Below, in pieces: positions 1 to 9,957 of a stretch of 64,000 nucleotides of DNA; position 1 is the stretch's first letter; the number at the start of each line of letters is the position of its first letter. Both the position numbers and the translations under genes were made by a program. Source of the stretch: Tubiluchus corallicola. Taxonomy: Eukaryota; Priapulida; Priapulimorpha; Priapulimorphida; Tubiluchidae. Location of the stretch: contig JAQGDQ010000019.1 of NCBI GenBank assembly GCA_030141605.1, forward strand, positions 1,240,001-1,304,000, read 5' to 3'. Below the pieces are notes generated by a model. That model did no database searches. It was not told the DNA's origin and saw nothing but the letters and a program-made list of their open reading frames with translations.

Positions 1-66
1 TTCATTGTGCACTGTGTATAGTCACTACACTCCAATACTATCTATAGTTTCCTGCCTTTGTTACAG

Positions 67-430
67 AAATCATCCAGTGACACTCCCATGAGTCTCATCA
101 AAGTAACACCAAAGAGAGAGCTCTTACAGTTGATTCCAGTAGAGCTGCTACCTGGATTCCATGTGTTTACAAAACACTTAATGCGAGTGCGATCTGCAAA
201 ACTTATCGCAAGCATAGAGTATGTAGTAAACATTTAAATAGTATTCTAAAGTAACAAATTGCATTTTCTTTTCCTGCTTTGCTTTGCATGCATAGTAGTT
301 TCAAAGAAAAGAGTTGAGATGCAGGCAGGTTTATGCTTTTTATGAGACATATAATCTTTGTAGCACTTGCCAGGTTGCAGATGATCATTATGTGACAACA
401 GACAACTTTATGTATACTTGGAAGCTATGA
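67..430 (+). CDS. 3' end (last two coding exons) of an unidentified gene, partial
   Basis: Two exons can be joined: 67-218, after the acceptor cctttgttacag, and 364-430, after ctttgtag. They are separated by a 145-bp intron with a GTATGT donor. The first exon leaves two bases (GA), the second supplies C, and the frame then stays open to TGA at 428-430. The visible C-terminus is about 72 residues. It contains TPMSLIKVTPKRELLQLIP, then FHVFTKHLMRVRSAKLIASI, and ends DNFMYTWKL. If the first exon were not spliced it would stop at TAA 235-237, which gives an alternative shorter end. The rest of the gene lies left of the window. I do not recognise the family; no signal peptide or membrane segment is visible. 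The exon model rests on splice sites and phase only. Confidence 0.55.
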
Positions 431-1772
431 GAATTCAAGCACACTGAGGCGATACAAGAAACGAATTCAATTTAGAATGGAATATTAGCATTTGCTTTTA
501 CAAGGAATAACTGCACTTCTAAAAACAGCAACTAATTTGTAAAGCTATTGGAAAAAACACATTTTACATCTTATTAGAATCATGAGATTTTTGCACATTG
601 CCATGTTTTAATTGATAACACCAGCAGTTAAAAAACAGGCAAACATAAAATTAGGCTGCTATATTAGGATGACTGAAGTCACAGTCTTTTCACGTATTAA
701 GCCATTGTTGTAATTTGGTATTCTATTTTTGAGTGCTGTCTACATTTTTATGTTTTTCGAATTACTCCTAGCCAAATGTTTCATTAATATCAAATATTTC
801 ATTAGGAGGGAATATACATTAATGGACAATTAATTCAATTCACCTTTTATTTCAGCATTAAAATTGCCATATAGTACACCAAAAAAGATAATTACAACAC
901 ATACACACAAAATGCACGGACAGTATACATGTAGTGCCATGTTGTTGCTACATTTTGTGTGCACCACCTGGTATGTAGTCATAATTTTGTAAAACATGCA
1001 TGGCATGTAAGCTGAGCTAAAAAAATTAATAGTTGGGATAGGTGTAAGATGCATTTGGTTAAACACAATGGAAATGCTCTCTTGCATATCATATTGTGAT
1101 GGTCTTTATGGATTTTTAATTATATCGTCAGATTTAGCTAAATGATAATGCTTCTGTAGTCCATTTATAATTTTATGGGTTCTACTTTTATTTTAAAAAA
1201 ATTCTGAAAAGAAAATTGTGCCATTGCTGCCATAAGGAAATCACATCGTCATTATGTTGTGACAGTGTCATTATGGGCCTTGATTGTGAATATCTGAATA
1301 TAGTGTATCAAGACAAAAAAAGCTTGCGTTTATCTGGTAATCATTGACCAAATTTCACAATGTTGCACTTGTTTGAAACGTGAAAAACATACACTGTAAT
1401 CTAGATAGGACTTGATTAAGATGAACCTTTAAATTTCAAAAATGTTTGAAACTGAAAATTAGCCAGTAGTAGTGTCCTTTATTTTAATAACAAGTTAAAG
1501 AGCTAGTCGGTTTGCAGTATGCCTATTTTTACAACTTTACATGAATTTTAAACTATAAAAATACTGTTGTCTTCCATACTGTTTTTATTCGATTTAAAAG
1601 CTTAAATTACATTTTGCTGGAAAATTGATATATTCAATTCAAATTTGAAACTTTCCATTCATTTCCCAACCTTAACTACTACAGAACACTGAGCTTGTCA
1701 GCTCTTCCATTTTGTAAGGGTTGCAGTGTTTCTGTGAAAGGAGAAAAAGCAACAAATTTACACAATTTACTT
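431..1772. other. Intergenic, no gene seen
   Basis: AT-rich sequence downstream of the left-edge gene. Only short chance reading frames occur on either strand, such as one at 830-1087 (-) with no family resemblance. No repeat boundary was recognised. Confidence 0.5.
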
Positions 1773-1820
1773 TCCACAATATTCTGTACTAAGATGATTG
1801 TTAGTACAGAATATTGTGGA
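1773..1820. repeat. Perfect 19-bp inverted repeat (hairpin)
   Basis: Left arm 1773-1791 (tccacaatattctgtacta) and right arm 1802-1820 are perfect reverse complements around a 10-nt spacer. It sits 16 bp left of the hAT remnant and is not part of its terminal repeat. It could be a tiny foldback element or a chance-preserved stem; no coding role is seen. Confidence 0.75.
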
Positions 1821-1836
1821 CTCCCTCAGTTGTTAG

Positions 1837-2406
1837 CAAAGGGCGTAGCCAGTTTCTAAAGTTAGGGGAAGCAAGCACATAAAAAAGGCGCGATGACCAC
1901 ACCAAACAATTTTTAACTCATTGATTATATATTTTAATTTTGTGTTTGAAATCAAATACGGGGTACAGTTTTAAAGGAAGTACGCAATTGTAATTTTGTA
2001 TTCAAAATTAAGACACAATAAAAAGTTTTACAGTAAGCTCGTCAATCTCAAAACATAATAAAAACGTGTGTCATTTAATTATTTTAATTTTAAACATAAA
2101 ATGAAAACAAAACAACATTGTGGAAAATGTATCGTGAAAGAATTACAACAGTATCTTTTCTAGCAAAGTAATCTGTAATTTCATTATAATCAAACTCAGT
2201 AGCCAACTCTCTTTCAATGGAGAGCAAGGCTAACTCAGACAATCTGTCCTTGCCTATTGTAAAACAAAGGCAGGACTTTATCTGTTTCAGTCGATTAAAA
2301 GATCGTTCAGCAACTGCACAAGTGATCTGAAAATTGTAGAAAAGGTACCAATTTTTAAAAAAATGTGCTATGAGGAGCGGTTCTTCCCCCATTAACTACG
2401 CCACTG
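1837..2406 (-). mobile_element. hAT transposon deletion derivative with transposase C-terminus
   Basis: The ends look like hAT termini of the CAGGGGCGTAGCCA type: CAAAGGGCGTAGCCAG at the left and, inverted, CAGTGGCGTAGTTAAT at the right (2406). Between them, 2090-2392 on the minus strand encodes the C-terminal hAT dimerisation region. It contains AVAERSFNRLKQIKS, then GKDRLSELALLSIERELA and FDYNEITDYFA, which matches the (A)ERSFSxLKxIKxxLR...RLxxLAxLSIE pattern of that family. The right end directly follows this segment, so the rest of the transposase (DDE core, BED finger) has been deleted. The 8-bp flanks (gttgttag and ttattaac) no longer match well, so the insertion is old. It is not expected to be functional. 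Confidence 0.75.
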
Positions 2407-3572
2407 TTATTAACTCAAATAAGACTATCGAACTGAAGAACAACTTGACGTTGGTAGCTTAGTAAGGAATCCAATGTAGAAGCAACTGTGCGAGAAAGGA
2501 AAAATGCAAGCTTAACAGGTTTTATATTGCAGTTTATATTGGCTTCCAAGGATGTGTCTATATCTTCAAATTCCCTGGGGTGGTATTTAAGAAATGTGAA
2601 GCACACTATCAAATGCTGAACATGTATCATGCTTAACAGATTTTCATTTATTTCTCTGCCTAAAACTTTGAAATTCTGCATGGCTGCGTGTAATAAACAA
2701 AATGAAAAAAATTTATATGTTCTCAAAAATTTAAGTTTAATAGACTGATCTATTGTAAAAATATGCATTATTCAATTCTGTGTGCTTGCAAACACAATTT
2801 TTTATATTTTTTGTTCAAGTAGCACCATGCAACAGATAGTCTGGAATGATCCTAGCAAAAATGATGATACACAAGTGCTGATACATGTACCTTCACATAA
2901 ACCCATAGTAAAAGCAATGTGCAGGAAAACAAATATGTATATGTATGCGTATGTGTATGCATATGCGTGTGTGTGTGTGTGTATGTATGTATGTATATAT
3001 ATATATGTATATGCTTCATCCCCCAGAATTTATTTCACTAATTTCTTGCTAACTAAGTCAAATTAAGTCATTTTGTGTGGCTCTATAGTCCAAATGCCTA
3101 ATAAGTTTGATATGGTACCTAATGTCTGAAAAACATGCCGTCTTTGCTTAAAAGCACGGTGAATAATGAAACATTTTAGAAATATTCATGCACATTCAAA
3201 ATACAAACTCATTGTAGATGATGTCTTCAATCTTTGGCAATAGAGTTTAGTGCTAATAAACAATTTCTGTTAAATGAATTTCTATGTATCGTATCACTAC
3301 ATTCAATAAAACTACATTAGAAAGACCTTAACAACTAATAGTGCAATCAAGTTAAAAACAGTGTTGTTTAGTAAAACTATTAACTATGATACGACTAAGC
3401 TAATAACACACTTTTTTGGAAAGAATTTCCTGTTATAAAACTGAAGCTATTAGCACCCATTGTCATCATGCGATACAATTCTGATTATTAAATATTGCAA
3501 TAACAATGATCATAAATTAGTACTCAGAATTAGTTAATCAATGTCAAGAAAAAATAGCTAAGCTAACTTTTC
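2407..3572. other. Intergenic with microsatellite
   Basis: This stretch lies between the hAT remnant and the BORA stop codon. A 117-codon minus-strand frame at 2415-2768 is open but resembles nothing I recognise. The segment nearest 3573 is the presumed BORA 3' UTR. Confidence 0.4.
2934..3013. repeat. Compound ATGT/GT/AT microsatellite
   Basis: An alternating purine-pyrimidine tract of tatgta, gcgtatgt, (gt)n, (gtat)n and (at)n blocks covers about 80 bp. It is a simple repeat and makes the overlapping tyrosine-rich reading frame meaningless. Confidence 0.85.
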
Positions 3573-5501
3573 CTAAAAGCTAGTGTCCATGGTTGACAAT
3601 GAAGCGCTGCGGTACAGTCTTCTCGGAGTCGAAGATCCCTGCGGCTCCCATGAGAAGCATGATGCAATTTCTCGATTGCGAAATGAGAACACGGGTACAT
3701 AACACCTGTTATCTTGTTCTTGGTTGATTATGTCTTGCACATCATTAGTGCTCATATTGGATGTCTCACTCACGCTAAAGTGAGCTACAGCAGGTGCCTT
3801 ATGATGTTCATGTAAACCCGAGTCGCTGGACAGAACTCTAAATAAATGTTTATTAATAAAATTATCAGCATGAGTGCATGTCGGAGAGCCAGTCTGCAAA
3901 TGAGAATCATGGTTGGTGGCTTGAAAACTGCTCGTAATGAAACCAGTGTCCTGATTATTCGAGTGCAAATTGCCAGTAATATAACCCGTATCCTGATTGG
4001 TCGAATGGAAATTTAAGCTGGTCATTTCATGATTTGTAATATGACTGTATGCAAGATCTTGTGCATTCGCGTACAAATTGCTAAATCCATTGGTATCCCC
4101 GGGCAACTCACATCCAGTCGAAATAACATGATCCTGCTTTAACACTGGACTGTGCTTTGTCTTATTTAAGCAAATATCTCGCAGATTATCATTTGACAGT
4201 GACGTTTCTTCTGCATCAGCACTATGCCTCATTGATATTGTAAGGTTCCTACGCACAGTTTTTAGAGACATCTCTCTATAGTTTAGTTTTTCTGATTCTT
4301 TGGTGTCTGGACTTTGGTTTTCACTTGTCAACTTGCTGTATGTTACATGTGTGCTCATGTCACATACAGAATTACTGACTATAGGTGCACAACATGGCGT
4401 ATTCTGTTTAGCATGTATTGGAGAAACGTTTGGAGATGACAAGATATGAGGAAGAGATGTCCGGAGATTTGCACATGTAGGTGATGTTGCTAAGTAAAGA
4501 ATGTCACTTGGCGATTTATTTTTTACTCCAGATATTATAAATGGGCTAGATAACTAGTCATTTTCAAACTGGTCCAACATACACACACTGTTTTTTGTTT
4601 CGATTCTGTTCTCACATTCTTCTTCATTAAACAACAGTTTGCGTCTCAACATGGAATTACTCAAGCAGTCATCATCATTATAAGTGTAATATTCAGCTAA
4701 CATTTCTTCTGTATTAACCTGCTGGGGAAGTGTAAGTGCTGTCTGACAACATGCATCACGACTTGAACAGCCTAGCTCTGTCTTACTTGCTTGTTCTTCA
4801 TCAATGCGTGGACTGGTGTCAGATTCAGACTGCTCAGTCAGTATTCCTAGTCGTTTTCTTATACTTGTATCAGAGGTGCTGCCTATGTTTGATGGAGTAG
4901 ACAAGTGACCGCTCTGTTTCAGGAAGAATTCATCAATTGCTGATTGCACTTTTGATTCTGTTTCTTGGTCCAAATAGTAATGCTGGGCATGTTGCTGATG
5001 GTAAGAACTCTCATCAATGTCCACAGGGTTAAGAATTGCTTGCTCATCAATAGTCCACTGAAATTTTTCTTCTCTGTGTGGTGTGGTACATTTTGTTTGG
5101 AAGACTGAGGGACTAAACATTGGCATACATATTTTGTCAGCAAGCCCAACATCAAACGGATTGCCAGCGGACATTGTGCAAATACTTTTCCCAGATGAAG
5201 ATGAAGTACTTCCGCAGGATGTCAGTCGACATTTTAATGGAGTTGCAACATAAGAACTACTACCATGAGAATCAGGAGTTTTGCAGCGTGAAAATTTAGA
5301 TGGTGTTTTAATGTTGCCCATCCGTGGGCTATGATGAATTACCATTGATGATAGAGGAGTTTTGAAAACATGCCAAGATCCACCATTTTCTGTACCAGCT
5401 GGTGGCGACACTTTAGGTGTTGATGTAGCAAGTGTATTTGGCTGAAAGTGCTGCAAAAAGTTCATCAGACCAACTCCAGTATTCTCCATGTTATCTTCCA
5501 T
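3573..5501 (-). CDS. BORA: Aurora borealis (BORA) homologue, in-frame TAG at codon 316
   Basis: BORA is the cofactor through which Cdk-primed Plk1 is activated by Aurora A at mitotic entry. The frame from ATG 5501 to the stop at 3573 spans 643 codons in one exon, against about 560 residues in human. Conserved pieces: GNPFDVGLADKI (113-124), MFSPSVF (128-134) with an SP site matching the activating Cdk site of vertebrate BORA, WTIDEQAILNPVDID (149-163), SKVQSAIDEFF, DACCQTALTLP and SMLRRKLLF. Codon 316 is TAG (4554-4556), after QFEND. The same frame continues LSSPFIISGVKNKSPSD and stays open for 326 more codons, rich in SP sites. The second half carries tandem NQDTGYIT/NQDTGFIT/NHDSHLQT units and SSDSGLHE, which resemble the beta-TrCP degron. 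An acceptor (tttatttgcag) lies 12 nt before the ATG, so the 5' leader is spliced. The stop may be a sequencing error, a nonsense allele, readthrough or a tiny intron. The family call is firm. Confidence 0.9.
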
Positions 5502-5998
5502 TTTGTCTTGTCACTGCAAATAAAGGACGTATTTTATTTAACAGAGCTTAAAGTTGCAGGAGAAAAGAAACTAGAAAATTACTCTTGTTCAAAGTAGCAC
5601 GTAACAGTAAGAACTGTGTGTATCTGCAGCATAATGTGCTTCAGCATATATACTCCATGTCCAAAAGAAGGCATCTATATATCAGCTTACCAGTAATGGT
5701 AGTAGACGATGATTCAGGTGCTGAAAAGTAAATCCTGTGTGAATGCATTTTGTAGAAGAAAAATTTGTTCTAAGAAAAGAACTATCCTGAATCAAAGACA
5801 CCAAATCTGATGAGAATTGCTGGGTCAAAATGCAATGTGACCACTATAGACAGCGGTCAAAGGGGACGAAAACTGCATCATAAGATACATAGTTAATTTT
5901 TCTGCCGAAGTGTAGGGGACATTGAAAATATCCAGTCTGATGATATTGTCTGGGGCAAAGTAAAAATCAGATGTCCTGTACTGGACAATGGTTATAAG

Positions 5999-6347
5999 TA
6001 GGGTTGAGCATTCTCGACCAGAAAGCGAACTCGAATTGAATTTCAGTATTTCGAATTTGAACTCTGTTTGAAAGATTTTCGAACCACCAGTAAAAAATGG
6101 TCTTACAGAGATTGTGCATATTATTTGATTTTCTTCTGCAGTAAAATCACCAATAATTTATTTAAAAATTGTACACAGAAATCACAGCAAAATTGTGCTA
6201 ATTACATAAAGTTTTAAACATTTTAATGATAAGAAACATATGTGGCTGAAGTGCTGAATTATTCGAATTTATAGTTGTAGGTTCAAATCGAATTCGAACT
6301 AAAAAAACTCGTTCAAATCAAATTCAAACATTTGATACTCACCCCTA
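5999..6347. mobile_element. Non-autonomous hAT-type MITE, family A
   Basis: The 349-bp element has inverted ends TAGGGTTGAGCATT and (inverted) TAGGGGTGAGTATC. It is flanked by gttataag and gttataaa, an 8-bp target duplication with one change. The interior is rich in TCGAAT/ATTCGA words. It is the same family as 47245-47615 and the broken copy around 25090-25775. It has no coding capacity. Confidence 0.8.
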
Positions 6348-7749
6348 GTTATAAAGAGTCATAAATTGCAAATTCGCGTTAAAACAAGTTATTGATATGA
6401 ATTTAATATTGCACTTATAAGAGAAATACCTGAATGTTAAACACTTTAACTGTAACTGTAGAAAATCTAACTGTTACAAAAATTTTAAACTCAATCACAA
6501 AATGTTTAATCACAAAAACTATATTGTCTTCATAATTTTAATTTTCCTTGTCACCAATAATCTCATCACAATCAATATCATCATCATCGCTATCATCGTC
6601 ACTTTCCTCATTCAAGACATTTTCACCCAAGGAAAGCGGCACTAGTGATCCCCCGAACCACGAACTACGAGTTTTATATAGGTTTAATGGTTTATGCAAT
6701 AAAACAACGTGTAAGTGATATAAAACTTTAAAACTTAAACTGTATTTGTGAAGAGTGTTTTCTTGTGCTTTAAAATAAGTGTCGAGTGTGTGTGTATCTG
6801 GCTCTAACTTCAAATACATTGTAATTATTAATACTCTATTATGATGGTGGCTGTACAATTTTTTTAGTTAAAGCTACAATCTGTGTTAATGCAAAAAGTA
6901 TGTTTTGCAGTGGGTGGTCTTTACGTATTTGGATCTCATCAGAGCAATTATGCACCTCTATTGATGGCTCTCTAGGATTTTAAGTAGTTCTACATGCAGT
7001 TAGGTGATGAGAATGTGAAAGAACATCGTTTTTGCCTTAAAGGACAAGGAAAGCAATACCTGAAGGAGGTTTCAGAAAAATCGCCTTAAAAAACTATATT
7101 ACTTTATAGCAATTTCATGCATATATCGCACTCGTGTTGAAAGGATTTTTCTTTTTGTTTTCATTTTAAATTTCCTGCAATGCTGTTCCAATCATGCTAT
7201 TACATATTAGGTACATAACGTCATATACGCACAACGTAAATCAGGGGAAGAAAAAGAAATGTTAAACTATGTCCCAAAAAACTTTCCGTGCAAAGTCATA
7301 TTACTTAGCATTTCGCTTACCTGCTTGAAAGACTTGCGTAACTATAAAAGAAAATTATTAATTATTTAAAATGGTTTCACCAATTGGTAAAATGTCATTG
7401 GCATACCTCTATGGAACACTACCTACTAACCAAAAAACATATTTTTAACCATATAGTATAACATTTCAAGACAAAGTTTTTAAGCTTTGTGTAAGTGGAG
7501 GGTTTCTTGTGCTTTAAGACATCGTTGGAATTGAATGGAACACTACCCCATAACCCTAAATACATCATAAACTTGGAGGCAAAGAGCTAAATTGTACCGA
7601 AGAACAAATCGTTCATACAAACATATTAAGGAAATAAAAAATTGGTTTGCTGGTTCAGTACCTACTGTGCAATTCATTAACAGAACAAAAAGCCCCGATT
7701 TCCGTGAAACATCGGACATGACTAGGTGCAAATCAGTAATCACAATACA

Positions 7750-8440
7750 CAAAACTGTATAGTCAAAACCTAAAAATTTTTTTATACCGTCAAAATTACT
7801 GGTTAAGCGAGTACACTCATAGAAACCCCCATATTTTTCCACGAAAGAAATGTCGATTAAGGATTTAAACTTCACTATGGTTGGTGCGGTAATTACCAGG
7901 GCAGGCAGATTATTCCATTCATTCACAAGTCTCACAGCAAATGAATATTTATGAATGTCAAGACATGACTAACTCTTTAAACAGTTTCAAACGTATGTCC
8001 TCTAATGTAAGAGCATTGCGGCTTCAACCGTGCCAACACCCCCTCTGTTACATTGGTTGCGACGTAGGCGTTACTAGTTACTATTTTCTGTTAGTGACTT
8101 TACACTAGTTTAGAATCAACAACTAAATTAAAGAATTTTTCAGGCAAAATATCTTCTTTTCTAGTTAATATTTTATAAACCTCAATAAGATCTTCACGGT
8201 GTCTTCTTAACTCAAGCGTGGTCAAACTGCAATACTTCAGTCTTTTTAAATGTCAGTATTTTTACAACCGAATATTATTCTTGTAGGACGCCTTTGCACC
8301 CCTTCCATAAGCAATATGTCTTTCTGATAATGGGGATTCCAAAACGGCACAGTATTCTAGATGAGGTCTAACCAAACCAATGTATAATTTAACACTAATA
8401 TTTTATAGATTACTAGGCCGCTAAAACCGATTGACTTTTC
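7750..8440 (-). mobile_element. Decayed LINE (CR1/L2-like), reverse transcriptase C-terminal part
   Basis: Reading the minus strand from about 8440 down, typical LINE tail segments follow in order but in shifting frames: LYIGLVRPHLEYC, then WNPHYQKDILLMEGVQRR, then LTTLELRRHREDLIEVYKIL, and last RLVNEWNNLPALVITAPTI with a trailing FK..ID. Frameshifts and stops separate the blocks, so this is a dead, 5'-truncated copy. The order and spacing are those of non-LTR retrotransposon polyproteins after the catalytic core. The exact 3' boundary was not found. Confidence 0.85.
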
Positions 8441-8604
8441 ATAATTATTATAGGAATGGCATACCTGGCTGATCATTCAAAGCTCGTTGGGATCACAAAA
8501 CACCAACTACTTCAAACATACAGAAAACCATCATTCTGTTTTTGAAAGTGTAAAAGTCTAGCTCACGGAATCGCACAAACACGTTGTAATTTAAATTGCC
8601 ACCT

Positions 8605-8660
8605 GCAGTTGTGCTGCCATCTTTTAGCGGCCGGCGCTAACTGATGTTTATGTAAAAACA
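8605..8660. promoter_or_regulatory. Candidate bidirectional promoter of BORA (-) and the 8805 gene (+)
   Basis: A short GC-richer island (gcggccggcgc at about 8629-8639) in AT-rich surroundings. It carries gccatctttt, which on the minus strand reads AAAAGATGGCAGC, the YY1-like element often found at animal transcription starts. It lies upstream of both BORA and the + strand exon at 8805. The call is inferred from motif and position only. Confidence 0.35.
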
Positions 8661-8804
8661 GTTGTGCCATTCTGGGTATTACTCTAAAGATCAGTCTCTG
8701 CTAGGGAAGCAGTGCTGACAAGCAACTGGCATAGCAATGTTTAGTTTTTTGCTGGGTTAACTGCTGTGTTTACCTGTCTTAGGGGCATATTTCTTTTATT
8801 TTAG

Positions 8805-9957
8805 AGTTCTGCTAGACCACTTGATGACGTTTATAATTTGTGGCTATGCAGAGAAGCTAGACTTTTTAATAGCTTTGGCAGTTTCTACGCTCATTCATTG
8901 AAGCTGGAAAAAACACTATGTTCCTCAGTGTCTGTGGAAAATTTGTTCTATTATGCGATAAAGTATTATGAGCTGATTAAAAGTGCACAGGCATCTTGGT
9001 ATGAATATATCACAGCTAGAGACAGCCTCTATATTAACAATCTTAGTAAAATTCTGGTAAAGCAAATTTATGCAATTTAAGTAAAAAATATCACGTACAT
9101 ATGATATGCTGTGCCACACGGCAGCTCCAGCACAGAACCTATTACCATATTAGGGCAAATCGAAGTGCCCTACTTAAATTTGCAAATTTTTTAAGAACAA
9201 ATTCTTGCTTTTTTGAAAAACATAAACAGATTTTGTGCCTACCATTTTCAATTCAGAATTATGTTGGGCTTCCATCCATGCAGACTAAATAAAATTTGTG
9301 TTGCTTAAAATGAGCCTAAACTCACATGTTACAGGTTATGAGTGCACATAACAGCCCATGCCTATCAAATCTGGCATTACTACGTAGCTGCATAGCTAGA
9401 CAGCTAAGGAAATGCATTTAGACAAATTAATAGCTTTGTTCAGCCGTACAGTGCCACTTTACGCTATGTACAGGGCATAGAAAATGTGCACGACAAATCT
9501 GCATTGTGCATAACCTACACAAGATTTCCGTCTAGTCATTCCATTCGTAGACTTCAGCAACGTAGGTCCTCCAACATGAAATGCTGAACCAGGTGAAAGT
9601 ATCTACCAGTTTTCCCGGCTGTCAGCCATCCATCATTTACTGGCAAGGATCACTATACCCAAGAATACACCAAGACTACTCACTTTATCTCTTAGCCTGT
9701 TGGTAAGATTTGTAACCCAACGTACATGAATTTTTTATTTTAGGCATTGGATACCTAAATCTGGACCACGGCTCATTAAAGAAGGTTACACAACTTTCAC
9801 ACAAACAGGGGAACTGACATTTCAGGACTACATTCACATTTATTTACTGTTTTCCTCATGGCCAGAATTTAACGACAGTAGTTTTCGGTCAGTAGTGCAG
9901 CACATGTCAGATGGAGAAGAACTCACATGCATGCAGGACACACGCACCGACAGTTAA
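8805..9957 (+). CDS. Unrecognised gene, three exons (180 codons seen), 5' exon missing
   Basis: Three segments join with matching phases. Exon 8805-9056 (84 codons) follows tttattttag and ends at a GTAAAG donor. Exon 9626-9702 follows cggctgtcag and ends at GTAAGA with two spare bases. Exon 9744-9957 follows tttttattttag and ends in TAA. The product starts SSARPLDDVYNLWLCREARL, continues with SFYAHSLKLEK, a tyrosine-rich middle (FYYAIKYYELIKSAQASWYEY), [31 protein letters not shown] and FSSWPEFNDSSFR, and ends TRTDS. There is no Met before the third exon, so at least one upstream coding exon is unplaced. No signal peptide, membrane segment or known motif is visible; aromatic and leucine content suggests a compact helical protein. 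It is head-to-head with BORA and convergent with MED6. I do not recognise the family; an expressed gene is more likely than chance but unproven. Confidence 0.45.

Larger units (their letters stand above)
5502..8600 (-). other. Probable 5' leader intron of BORA with transposon debris
   Basis: An acceptor ends at 5514, and a GC-richer promoter-like block lies near 8610-8650. The stretch between is therefore most simply the first intron of BORA. It holds a hAT MITE (5999-6347) and a LINE relic (7750-8440). A minus-strand frame at 6538-6858 ends in an acidic tail (NEESDDDSDDDDIDCDEIIG); it looks protein-like but could not be assigned. The intron limits are inferred, not shown. Confidence 0.4.

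Noticed and set aside
2782-3066. Plus-strand 94-codon open frame
   Set aside because: Much of it translates the ATGT/GT/AT microsatellite.
4560-4600. A 33- or 39-nt intron removing the BORA TAG
   Set aside because: GT...AG pairs of those lengths that keep frame do exist, but they are shorter than usual animal introns and lack a clear branch region. Kept only as one option in the finding on the TAG.
6538-6858. Minus-strand frame ending in an acidic Asp/Ser tail
   Set aside because: The tail looks protein-like, but the rest is low-complexity and unmatched. No splice acceptor or start context supports a gene.
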